A DNA stretch of 64,000 nt. Origin: Numida meleagris. Lineage: Eukaryota > Chordata > Aves > Galliformes > Numididae. Under the pieces are notes generated by a model, which was not told the origin of the DNA, ran no database searches, and saw only the letters and a list, made by a program, of their open reading frames with translations. Where the stretch lies: the NCBI RefSeq assembly GCF_002078875.1, contig NC_034411.1, positions 49,039,620 to 49,103,619 on the forward strand, given 5' to 3'. Position numbers and translations under genes: made by a program. Positions 37,801 through 51,100 of the stretch are shown here, one piece after another (positions within the stretch are counted from its first letter, which is position 1; every line of letters begins with the position of its first letter).

Positions 37801-40800
37801 TGGCAAATTGTGTGCATAATCTGGTTCTGCCTGTTCTCCTGTGGCTTGCAGAAAGCTGGCATGAAACCAGAAAGCAAAAATTGGCAAAAATCTGCACATC
37901 TGATCCAGGTCAAACTCATGCTGCTGGTAGAAAACTGATTTAATATCAGTGGAGTAGAACTGTAGCCCTGGCTTTCCATTCTTGGGGCATTTAGGAAAGA
38001 ATAAAGACATCTGTGGCTTTGTTTGACTAAGTTGAGGGTAGCTGACCAAGTACTGGGGTGAAAACAAGTCCTTCTTAGGAGACTAATTTGAACTGCAACC
38101 TCAAGGATATGGCAGTATTTTTTTTTCTTTAAAAAAATGTCTGAGATTAATAGATTGAGTTAAAAAGCCTTTTATTAAAAGAAGTTTGTAATTTTCACTG
38201 TCTAGTTCAATCTTCATTTGACTGGAGATATTCATGCTATAACTGCTGCAAATAATTTGCTGGCTGCTGCTATTGATGCTAGGATCTTGCACGAGAGCAC
38301 TCAGTCTGATAAGGTGAGAACTGCTTTCTAATAACCATGTGACATTTTTTCTTTTCATTTTTTCATAAATTGCATTTCAAATTAAGTAAGTTAGCTGTCT
38401 TTTTATATTTTCACTGTGTGAATGGAAACAATGGCTGAAGCCATTCTGTATTCTGCTGGGAAATAATGCTTACAGAATATATTTTTCCAGCAAACCTCTA
38501 TCATAAGAGAGTTTGAAGATAAGCATCTTATGCCCAGAAACTTGTCAGCTATTTCAGACTGCACTAAAGAGTCTAATGAAAGATATTTTCTCTCTCTACA
38601 GATCTTTTTTTAATAATTTGTATAGTCCTTTAAAGTTAAAAGTTGCTCTTTTGATATAAAGTTCTGTGTGATATACCCAAAGAAGAAGATGTGGTAAAAG
38701 AAAACTAGATCCTCTTCTCTCTACTAAGTCTTTTTGTGATGTTAAAACAAAAGCTAACCTGAGTATTTAAAGGCAGAAAATGAAGAAATTGCCTTTTTTT
38801 TTTTTTCCAGCTTAGCACGATTGTTTAGGCTGATTTGCGAATGACAGTTACAGTTTGAGTAATCTGGCCCTTGGTTAGAGTTTTAAAGGATTCCCAGTTT
38901 CAAAATAATACGTATTTATTCTATGAGACGTAGAAACACGGTAATTTTGATAACTGAATTTAGACTATTAGATCATAGGCATTCTTTAAAAGCCTACTAC
39001 CTTCTCAGAACTCTTTTAAATCAGAAGTCCCCAGCTTGTGTCATTGAGAAATTCATACTGAAACTGGTCTAAATAAAAGACAAAGAAGATTTTCTTATTT
39101 TAAAAACTTATTCTTTTCTTTGTATTTTTTTTCTAGGCTTTATATAATAGGCTGGTTCCAGTAGTTAATGGCGTGAGAGGATTTTCTTCTATTCAGCTTG
39201 CCCGTCTGAGAGTAAGTTGTTAATGTTATCTCTCTTCAATTATGGTATCTCTTCATAAAGTATTCTGTTATGCAATTTTTTGGAAATTATTTGACATGTG
39301 CAGCCAAGTTTGTATTAAATTCTCTCATGAGTTTATTAAGTCCAGGCTCTTTCTAAAAGCATCCTCTCTAAAGTAATAGTGTCTGGGTCTGATATTATTG
39401 TCATAACTAGCATTTTTCCTATTTTCTCCTGAAATAAACCAATAATGTTTTTCAAGTCCAGTGTCTTTCCTTATGATATATTAGAGTTTTAAAAATACTT
39501 TTCCTGTTATGGTAAAGTCACATTTGAAAGCTCAGATTCTTTAGTGTTGCAATATTTTCTGGTTTTGAATGTTTATTGTAGTATATACTGATGGGATTTT
39601 ACTGATGACTATTTGACAGCGTTCTTCCTGAGAGACAGAAGTGTTTTTGTGTGCATAGTATGTTTTTGCATCCCACTGTTTGGTGTTGTTGAAATCTTGA
39701 ATCTATAAAAGCCAAGATGTATTGATGTATTGGTTCATTCATTATACATCCCTGAATTTATGGGCTATTCAAGCAGAATTTTTTATTTCATTCAAAAATG
39801 ATTCATGCAAGATGACACATGGATGGGTCTGTCAAAGATTTTCACAAACTAGAGCAAGCAGTTAATCATCTTTTTATTAGTGATTGATAAGGTCAAATTT
39901 TCTCTTTGGTTTACATCAAGAGTTTTTTCTGTATCGGGAGGAGATCTCTCATTTACTTGACTCTGAGTATTTTGCCTCTTTAATTTCATTTCTTCATCAA
40001 CAACTTTCCTGTTTTACTTAGATGCCTTCCTATGTGCTTGTTTTTAAAGACAGGGTTGATTCTGACTAGCTTCTTTCACAAGTGCTTGCATAATGTGGGT
40101 GCAGTAAGCCAGAGCAGCTATACCATTTAAAACAAAATAGCCATTTTATTGCTTTTCTTTAACTACTTCTTCTGTAGAGACTGGGGATAAATAAGACTGA
40201 TCCTGAAACTTTAATAGAAGAGGAGATCAGTAGATTTGTGCGCCTTGATATTGACCCTTCTACCATAACATGGCAAAGAGGTATGTAATCAGAAAGTTGC
40301 ACTTCAGCTTGGCTATTTTACTGTTTGCTTCATTCTACTTGAATCAGAGCTATCTGCACTGTGAATCTAAGAAAAACTCATTTGCAAGAGAGAAATGGGG
40401 GAACATAACAAATCTGGAAGCAGCATATTGCTCTATAACTTGGTTAAATATTTGCAGTATTTGAAGAGACTTTACTAATATTCTGAAGGATAGACTGTGA
40501 CAGTTTAAATATGTTGCTTGTCTCTCTCACATCCTAAAACATGTTAAAACTATTTTCTGTTCATTTCACAAATCTTATGTTTCTTTTATTATCTGTGTCT
40601 GTAATGGTTTTGGATTTGTTTGTATGTTTTTTTATGTTCTATTCTGCCATTTCTGTTAGTACTGTAGTATTTTAGAATATATAAATAGAAACCAAAAGGA
40701 ATTAACCAAATCTGTGCTGTATCACCCCTTAAATGGAATTCATGAGGAAATTAGAGACCTAAGTACCATGTAGTGGGAAGAAGGCACATATGGTAATTAC

Positions 40801-43800
40801 AAGAGCTCTGAGAGAAATGCCCAATAAAAGGAAGTGGCTGAAATCTTGCTTCTCTCCCAGCCTGCTCACAACACTGAACTGGGAATTACGTAGGAATGAG
40901 ATCTGAAGTCCCTCTTCTGTAATTACTTTGTCCTTTACTAGACAAACAAATTTGTTACTCTCCAAAAACAGCAGGAAAAGAGGGAAGAGATGATGTCTCT
41001 GATCTTCTCTACAGACAGCCTCTCTGGGTATCCTTGATTCTCAGCCTTGAAATGAACAGGATTTTGATCTCCATCTACCAGAAAAATGACTTAATGCAAG
41101 CTACAGATTGAGCTGCTCAAGAGTACCTTCCACCCTTTCTTTTAGGGCTGGTGCAGACTGAAACATTTGTAGGGCTAAAGAACCTATAAGAAAGAGGGGG
41201 TCTGTTCTTTGTATTCTATGTGGATTTTGTATTCTGTAGGGATTGCCGCTCCTGGGAATGAAAGGTTTTGGAGTTCATTCTTTTTCTAACGGAAATATCC
41301 TCCTAGTGTTTCTTTCTGAGAAACATCCTGGTAAATTCTCAGCAGATAAGACTGCTTTTTGATGATTCTAGCTCCTTCTTTTTGGATCCAGCTAAGGCAC
41401 ATCTGAAGTTGCACGTTGTCAGTGCAAGAACTTGGATTGCAGTGATTGTTAGTGAAGCCAGCAATTCCACAGGACAATTTGGATATGCCCTTGTAATACC
41501 TAAAGTGTTTCCAGTTTAGAAAGACAGTTGTCTAAAATTGAAGTTGTGCTAAACAGCAGATGGTTGGTCCTGGCAATTGAAAAAACCTTCCTTTGAAAAC
41601 TGTGCAGCTGAACGTGGAGTTACTGTGATGTGCAAGAAAAAGTGACTTGTCTGGAGGAACCAATGTGACAACATAATCATTCTTTAAAGAGAAACAGAAC
41701 AAGGTTAAAATCAATTCTTAACAAGTCAACAAAGAAGCAAATGATTTGAGGTAGTTCTGAAGTGTGTTGTAACTATAAAGAGAGATTTTTCTTACATTAG
41801 TAAAGCATTAAGTGCCATAGAATGTTGAGTATCTGTTAGCTGAAAATGTTCAGAGAAATTGTACTTTAGTTATTTCAACCTGTTATCTAATGGAATCAAA
41901 TAGAAGGCAGAAACCAAGTCAGTCCCAATGCCAACATGCAGAAGCATGGTAGTCTGGTTAAGCAGTGCTTTTCAAGCAGCTGAATCTTAGATGCATAACA
42001 ACAGGTATGCCTGGAAATAATGCAGATTCCCAAGTCCTCATTTTTATGTTTTCCTATTCCTTTATTTCAGTTGTGGATACAAATGACAGATTCTTACGCA
42101 AGATAACAGTTGGCCAGGCAAATACAGAAAAAGGATTTGTCCGCCAGGTATGTAAAAGTAGTTAATATATCACATTCTGGACAGGCTTTACTTCAGAGGC
42201 TGAGAGATGTTTGCTATCCTGTAATCATTTCAACATGTTTCTTTGAATTGCAGTGCTAACATCTGTTGATATTGTATAGCATTCTTGCAGTGAATCTGAT
42301 TGTGTTAATGAGTAACTGAAGTTTCAGAAACAGAAATCAATGTGTATTGTACAAAGTGTTGAAAGAACTTGAAAAAAATTGTTAACGGTTGGGCCTTGTC
42401 TTCTTATGAATATAAAAATTAATATAAAAGGTACATTTACCTCTGCCTTTATAAGGTTGATCTGTACCATTTTTCTCTTTTCTTTTTATTTTAGTTTTAT
42501 TTTTAGGTCACTCATATCATGTATGCAATTTAAATTACATTTACATTTAGTGTTTAAAAAAAACCTTGAAGAAGAGGGGGAGCGTCATGTATTACTGGTC
42601 CAATTGGTCAGGTCTGAAGTTGACCATTAATTTTTTTTTCAATTTTTCATTTTCCTATCATGCATCTCAGCTTCGGGATGTAAAATGTAAGAACTTTGAG
42701 CATGTGCTTAATTTTAATAGGTTATCTTGAAGATGTTATTCTGAAAATGATAATGTGTACTTTTCAGTGGTGTAAAGAGCTAACCTATGTTACCATATGA
42801 GAGCTTCTGGAAGTTTTTTAAAGACTTACTGATAATTTGAAAGCCAGATTTTACTGACACTATCTGAACAAGTACTCATGGTGTGATTTGGGCAAATCCA
42901 GCTGTGGAACAATGCAATGTGGAACAGCTCTGCCACGTGGAACAGAGTCATTACAATTATGTGAAGCTGCTGCTAAACTGATGATGATTGTTGTAATCTA
43001 ACAATCTGGATAATGAATTTCATGAAGTTCTGACTATTGTGAGGTGAAGTAAACAGTTATTGTGGCGTAGATAAAGTTTTTCTTCTTTTTGGAACTTTCA
43101 TCATCTTTGTAATTTCATACCTTCCCTGAGCTTTGTGCCTAAGTAAAGAGAACAAAAAATAGTGTTAATGGTTTTGTTCAATTCAGCATGAAAGATAGTC
43201 AGACCAGAGAGTGAAATTGAAGGGAAATGCTTAAATCTCTTGGTTTTCAGCACATAGAGTAGAAACTTCTTTTTCTATATTTACAGACAACTCAATATTA
43301 GCTAAGACTTATCTCTGCTAATGGGCTGGGGCAATACTTTGGTACGTGTTTCTTCAGCACTTGAGATGGTTTCATGTGTTTAGATTTGTTTCAGTCCACC
43401 ATCATTAGCCTGCAGCATTTTACCTCCTTTAATCCTGCTGGATTAAATGTGGGTTGTTTTACTATAGAGTACTAGTTGACATATGCTGTCAAATGTTGCT
43501 TCTGTACCGTTCTGGCTAAAATGACCTCTATGCATTCAGTTTTGGTGCTTTGGATTGGAGCATATTTTAACATGGTCTTACTGACTTGAGAAATAGAGAA
43601 CAGTTAGGAAAATTCATTTCAGAGACTAGCCAGAGATCCAGATAAAACAGGACTTCATGGTTAACAGATGCATTTTATAAACATTTGGAGTGATGTTCTA
43701 GCACTCTTAAAATCAATGACACCTGTGTAAAATGGCAGAGCACAGCAGGCACAAAAGTATGCGTTTTAATGAAGAGGGGCGCTGTGATTTCTAAAGAGTA

Positions 43801-45111
43801 TTACATGACTGATGGCCTTGATCCTGCAATTGAATCCATGTGGGTGGATCCTTTCATCAATAAAGAACTGGCTTTACAGCTAAGGCTTCTGTCAGCACTT
43901 CATAGGTGTGTAAAGGTTATTAAGAGTTAAAATAGCATCTGATAGCAAAATCTTTTGTGTCTGTTTTTTCAATTAAATATTGTGTCACTTTTTGAGCATC
44001 TACCTAGTATTCTTTTTCTGGCCTTACAGGTTTATACTACAACAACAATGATTAAAATGTAATTTTTGTCTCCTGATAAACATCCTAATGAAGTTAGATA
44101 ATATTCCACTATATGGATTAGGTATAAATTTCTGGTTTTTTTTTCCCGTCTTACATTTGTGCAATGGCTTCTAGGGGTTCTTTTTTTAACTTCAGAAAAG
44201 ATAGTAGCTTCCAGGCCATCTCAACACTAACAGTGTTAATTGTGCATGCAGTTGTTTTGTTGCATATAGAATTGCTTCCAGGGGACACAGAACATTTACT
44301 TTGCAACTTTAGTAATTCATTGAAATTGCTATGCTGAAAATCTCAACTACAGCATGAATTCTTATTTTCTGTGTTGTGTGCATCTCCCTGGTTTTGCCTA
44401 GTCCAGGAAATACTCATGTGTCCTCACGAGTTTTGACTAAGCATGCAAGTACTTATTGAGGTCAGCCTCAATAAGATTGCTCTGGGCTGTAATTATCATG
44501 ACAGAAACTAAAGACAGGCACACGTGGAGAAATTGTTTTCATTTTTACCCCCCATTTCATTAATGTATTGTGCTATAAGAATATGCCTTTCTTTTCTGTT
44601 CATATTCTGACAGCATGTGACCTTGGCTTTACTAATAGTAAATTGTTTCAAATACTGCTAATGTGTTCTGCAAGTTCTGAAATAAAAGTACTTCAGAGGT
44701 ACTGCACTACTGAATGTATTTTTAGAAGAGTAGTAGGACTGTTGCAGCATTTAGTCCTTGTTTTGTTTCATTTCATTGTTTTTTTTTTCACCCTAACTTA
44801 TATTTATTCCTTTTTAAAAGGTCGGGAAGGATACGTTTTACATCATCATAGATCAAGCATGAAACTTGGCAGTCTTGTAAATTTTGAATTTATGTAGAAA
44901 AAGAATGATGAAATGTAAAAAAAAAAAAACCTGTTTTTGAAACCAGAATTAAATAATAAAAAAAAAGGAGAGCATTATGGAGTGGGAAAAAAAAAATACC
45001 CCCCAAAACCAATGTTGTGCTCATGCTAGTAAAGCTGAAAACACATCTGGTGATTTTTTTTTTTTTTTTTGTTTGGTTTTGGTTGGGCAAAAACAAAGAA
45101 AAAAAAAAAAT

Positions 45112-45159
<48 letters not shown>

Positions 45160-48100
45160 CTTCTGCAGAAGAAATTCTTGGTCCTTCAGGGAGTTTCTGC
45201 TAGGGATAATGTGAGCCAATGGGCTAAGTGCTCTGCAATACTGGTTCCCTAGTAAATGAAGTGTAACGGAGAACCTTAATGAAGGAATATAAACAAAGTG
45301 TTTTGAAGTTACTGTAGCTTCAGTAATCTCAAAAGCTCTGGGTTAAAATTTAGAACTGGTCTGAATTCCGACCTTAACTCTATGTTTCTGAAGTCTATTC
45401 CCAATGATTTCCTGTGAGTATTTGACCTGACTTTGATTTGACTTACGATTCTCATTTCTATTTTACAGGCTCAATTTGATATTGCTGTTGCAAGTGAAAT
45501 TATGGCCATCCTTGCACTTACCACTAGTCTGGAAGATATGAAGGAGAGGCTGGGGAAAATGGTGGTGGCTAATGACAAGAAGGGAGAACCAGTAACAGCA
45601 GAGGATTTGGTATGCTCAGTGCTGTGTAACTGTGAATAAGCTTTGATTTGTTTGTTTTACCTCTCGAAGGATTAGAAAGGCAGGTGTGTGCCAAGCTTTA
45701 TGCTTTGATCAATGCAGTCAGATACTGAAGAAAGATCATCTGGGCAAAACTTGCTTGCAATGAGAACAGGATGTAGAACTTATTCCAGCAAGTCTTCAGG
45801 TAACATCTGGTTCAGATGTGTCTGTTCTCCATAACCTACTTGGATAGGCTTCTGCAGTTTTTAAAGCAAACAGTTTTGGTACTGAGTGAGTCAGAGAGAG
45901 AGTTGGTAATCTTTGCTACTGTGTTTGTCAAGTGCTCAGATGTTACAATGATAGTTATCACATGAATCTGCGCACCTTTTTCTCCATGACTGGTACTTGT
46001 GAAGTCAAAAGTTAAACCTTGCAATCCAAGTTTGTGCCTGGAGTAAGTTCACTGTAGTGGACAGCTGAACAAACTTCCTACATTTATAATGATAGAGTAA
46101 TAGAATGGTTGGGTTGGAAGGGACCTTTAAGTTCATCTAGTTCAAGTCCCCTGCTATGGGCGGGGACACCTCCTTCTAGACTAGGTTGCTCAAAGCCCCA
46201 TCCAGCCTGGCCTTGAATGCTTCCAGGGAGGGGACATTCACAACCTCTCTGGGCAACATGTTCCACTGTCTCACCACCCTCACAGTAAAAAATTTCTTCC
46301 TAATATCTAGACCAATTTAAAATATTTTCCCCTCATCCTGTGGCTATCTGCCCTTATGAGAAGTCCCTCCCCAGCTTTCCTGTAGGCCCCCTTCAGGTAC
46401 TGAAGAATGAGCAAAAGGCACAAAGATAGAAAATCCAGAAGCCAGGAATATCTTCACAACCACAATAGATTCAATTTTAATAAATAAATGGAACTATAAT
46501 ACCTAGCTTTCATAACCTTGAGGTTGTTATTAAGACAAGGGTATGAAATTTTTTAAGTATGGTCATAATTAAAATTAAAGGCAAAAACTACTCCTACTTA
46601 TGCAACAAACTCACATTTTAAGGCATTTTATCATCTGTCATAAATTTTGGGATATCCTTTATGAAGAACTACATTTAATATTCTTGATGACAGTTTTTTT
46701 TTTTCTTCCTTTTCAGTTGCATGGCCTGGACTCAACTGGTAGAGGGTGGGGAAACAAGTTACCTTATAACAGATATGCAAAATCTTTAATGAATTATTGA
46801 TGCTACCTTCCTATGAAGGTACTTTAATGTATTAATAGTGCAAAATGTTTAACTTATTTTAATCCACTTAATGCTAATCAGCTTGATGTAAGAGAGCAGT
46901 TGCTATTCTGTAATTTTTTCATCTATAGTTCAGTGAAAATACGTTAGGTCTGAGATTATGAACAATGCACAAAGAACTTGAAAATGCTTCCATTAGGTCT
47001 GTAAAATGAAGTTTATGCTCGATAAAATGTCTTAGTAATTTGGTTTTCTTTGGCATTTTCTAAACAAACTTCCCATGCTTAGTGCCTCAGCTATTTGATG
47101 GTGTTAGTTGTGCTGAACATGTGTTTCCAGTACTTCTTTAAAGCAGTGTTCTATATTGTTCTATATTATGCAAAGGAAGAACTACCCAGAGGGCAAAAAA
47201 AAATAAATCACAGTGTCAAGAATATGTGTTAGTACCATCTGCAGCTATGCTGTTGGATTCTTCTTCAAGTTCTCTTCATGCTATGCCAAGGGACGATCTG
47301 AGCACAGGTTGTAACTGTGGAGAAACTCCTACATCCTTACTTGCAGAATGTGGTAGATGTGAGGATGAAAACTATAGGAAGGAGTGTGGTTTCATGGTTA
47401 AGGCAGAAAAGTGCCTTTTCAGAGAGCTGAATTTAATTATTATATCTTCTCATGGAGTTTGTGTATGATGCTGTCTCTCTGAATCTTATGATACATAAGA
47501 AGTTTTGTGTTCCTCCATATGGTGCGATACCTGGGAGCTAAACAATTCAAATCTATGGAAAGGGTGAAAAACCATTAGAAAGTTTGAACAGGATCAGGAA
47601 AAATTATTTTTATGTTGTTTCAGAGTGGGCACTCCAAGTTAGTGAATACTTTTGAGTTAAATCCTTGTCCGTTCATTTCTTTGTAGTTATTAATGTTGGT
47701 GAATAAGTAACATGCCATGATACTGGGTTTTAAGAAATGTCCTAAAAGGAAAAATTATCAAATTCAATACTGGTTACTTTTTACAAGGGGAAGCGGGCTT
47801 ATTAATAACCGTACTGTACTATGCTTGTGAAAGTGAACTGCATAAAGTTGAATCCTCTGGGAATAGTAGCAGGAGATGTATGATCAAACACCATACGATG
47901 CCATAAGTCATACACATGCAGAAGATAAATTTCAGTTCTGTAGAGCGGTGCTTCAACTTTATTTCAGCTTTATTCCTAGTGGTGATCAGTCTGTCTGAAT
48001 AGCTTGCAACTAAGCATTCTATTTCTAGACTTTAATCTCAGTATGCACTCTTATGCTGCTTGTACTGCCTATGTAACTGTACTTCTGCATGCTCAGTTTT

Positions 48101-51100
48101 TGACTCTTGTTGCTTTGGACTACTCAGTTTCTGTCTCATACGTGTTTGAAGAGGGTTCCTTTAGGATCAAGGGGAAGACATCTTTGTTTGCGGTATGGAT
48201 GTCCAGACTAAGAGTCTGATGCAGAGTGTAGATTTAGTTGCTACACCCCAGGCTGTAAGCACACTGCATATTGCAGCCAAAGCTTTATAGACAGGATGAG
48301 GCAGAACTAACCATTCACAAATGAATATCTGTGAACTGTAGCTTTGGCTTTATGAAGTTTAATATCTTGAGTAAATTTTAGGATTTGATAAGAGGTTTGA
48401 AGTGCAGCCTTTCTCCTCCTGAATTTTGATTCTTCTTCAGAATCAGCAGCAGAGAGAAGGCAAAAAACAACAACAACAACAAACCTTTACAACTCAGAAA
48501 AGGAAGACTTCAAGAAAACGGAATGACAACACTCTACTTGCTTACTTTTCCAGTGCTCTCACTCCAAGAGCAGTTCAATCATTTTGGCTTATGTTTTCAT
48601 AGAACAAGATCAAGATTAAAAACTTGAATCTACCATAGCTGGTTTGGTATGGAACATTTCAGCCCAAAGTACTGTGATTGCTTATAGTTTTAACAAATTT
48701 TAATGACAGCTTTATCGTGAGAAGTACTCACACAAAGTGACTAATGGATGCTGGTCAGTCTTACCTAACTAAAAAAATAAATAAATTCTGGAGTTTGTCT
48801 TTTTATGTATGTGACATGGTTGAGTTTATTTAAATGTTTGACAGTAGTCCTTAGTTCACTGAAATCTCTTTGAACCAAAACCACTAAACCCTTCTTTGTG
48901 ATTTGTTTCCAGAGGTACACACAATATACTTGACAAAAACAAAATTGCTCTTAATTTTGACTGTATATCCAACATATTTATAATAATACAATAGTGAAAC
49001 CTAGAATACACACTGGTAAATATAAACCAGATGCAGCAGCCAGCTAGGGGTAATAGAAAAAAGATAAATTGAATATTTCATGAGTCGAGAAGTCTTCTTC
49101 CACAAGAGTAATGGATTAAATATCTGGCCTCTGTAATGAAATGTATAGAAGTCTTTGCCAAAATGTGGTGTTCATTGTACAGTATTTTGAAGACTGAATT
49201 GGTTTTTGGCTCTTACAGTATAGAAGACTTTTGATGGACACATGCCATATCTTTGTGTGAAATTAAATGTGTATGTATGCCCTAGATTAGTATTTCAGCA
49301 GCTATGAAATATATTAAATAAATGTCACTATTTTTTTTAAATAAGAATTCTCAGTTTGCTTTCTGTGCCATGCTGTTACATTTCAGTAATTCCAGGAAAA
49401 TAATAAAGCTTCATATTTATTTTTATAAGTGATCTGCCAGCTGAATATGTTTTGTTCACTGGCTCAACAGAAACAGTGTGTACATACTTTACTTTAGACA
49501 CAAGTAGTTGCAGCCCTTCTTGTTTTACAGTTTAAGGTTCAGTTTTTTACAGAACTGATACTGTAGAAAAAATATTATCGTTTTGTCAGAGACTATAGTT
49601 TCAAACAAAAGGAAATTATATGTACTTAATCATTTTTCCTACAAAGAAATGCAATGTTTCTCTGCTTTTCAGTCTGTATAACCCTTATTCGTTTCTCAGC
49701 AGTTACTTTCAGTGTCCTTCCTTATCATCTGTTGCTGGCTTTCATTTCCACTCTTGATAAACTTCAGAGACTGTTCCTGTGGAAGTGATTTTGAGTGTGG
49801 ATTTTCATCTAAGTTTGCTTTTCCTGTGTCATGTGTAATTTTAATTTACTTTTTGCTCTGTGATCTTTGTGTTGTCCTGGGGATCATATCTGCACCCATG
49901 ACTGTTGGAAGGGGTATTATTTTCAGAAGTACTCAATAACGGTTCCAGTAGGGAATGCAGGAGAGAAGGGTGTCCAAATTACATTTGATAATGACTCCAG
50001 CTTCTTTCTCCTAACAGTAAGTTAGTAGAAAGATAATGATCCTTAGACTCCTTACATACTTAATTGTTGTGTAAGTGTCTAAGTCTCTAATTCCTTTATG
50101 GAAACGTTTGCCTACTTCCTCTGAATTAGAAAAAGGAACATGATTCCTCAAATATCTTGGCAAATCAGATCCAGTGAGCTGTGGCAATTGTTTGCTAGCT
50201 GCTTGGAGGACTGGGGATAGGAGGGAATGAAAAATTTATTTTGGCAGAGTCATGGCAGAAAGATATTAAAATATAGGCTAATTTTGTTTTTGTCTCAAAA
50301 TGTATTCAAAACCACGAAGGCAAACAGATATGATGTGCACTAAGTGGAGTCTTTTCATCTCCTTTTCTTTGTTTCCAGCAAGGAATACAATGAGTTGTGT
50401 CCAGATGCGTGTCTAGTGTGAATGAAGCTTTTGATAATGTGAAAATGCATGGGAAGTATTTGTATATTTTTTGCCTTGTTGTTTTACCAGATTGGTGAAA
50501 AACTATCAGAAAGCAAGGGAGAGAAGATACGAGTCATTATGGACTTGGAGAGGAAGGAGGGGGAAGAAGCATCCCTTTTTTTTTCCCCTTCATCTTTGTT
50601 GTCATCATCATCTTCTCCCCAAAAGTCTTCTTTCCAGTCAGTGTAGTTTGCATTCTTGTTCTGAATAATGAGCTTGGTTGTCTTAACAAGCATGAAGCAG
50701 ATGACTGAAACTTCTAATCAGGTGTTACAGCTGGCATGAGTTAACACTTGTCAGTCCTCCAGCAGGTTTCCCAGAAGAACATTAGGTCTGATCCCTAGCT
50801 TCTCGGGTAGTTAATCTTGCCATTGACCAGTTGGTAGACCTGATGTAAAGTTTTCTGTTGGCATTTTTTTTCCTCTGAAATTTGAAGCACTTTTACAATT
50901 GGCTTTTACATGATAAGATTGTAAACTACTTCGTTGTCCATGTACTGAAAGTATCAGCAGCTGTTTCTCTTTTAGCATAAGGGTGGATGGCAAATGAATA
51001 ACTTATGCTATATGACATTGGATAAACTGAGAGGAAGAAACTGAATAAAATTAAACAACTTTTTTCTTCAGATATTTCTATTGCCTGAAACCTCCTGACT

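Larger units (their letters stand above)
36267..38205 (+). other. Intron E11-E12 (1939 bp)
   Basis: Contains a CR1 fragment at about 37045-37495 and a small tandem repeat of cttccatat at 37671-37703. The 220-codon antisense frame at 37068-37730 is the complement of the CR1 and not a gene. Confidence 0.92.
42148..45468 (+). other. Intron E15-E16 (3321 bp)
   Basis: The last 600 bp carry a cluster of A and T homopolymers (about 44918-45159) and a strong unused-looking acceptor at 45168. The rest shows nothing. Confidence 0.92.

Noticed and set aside
44890..45219. Lysine-rich and phenylalanine-rich open frames
   Set aside because: They are translations of A and T homopolymers.
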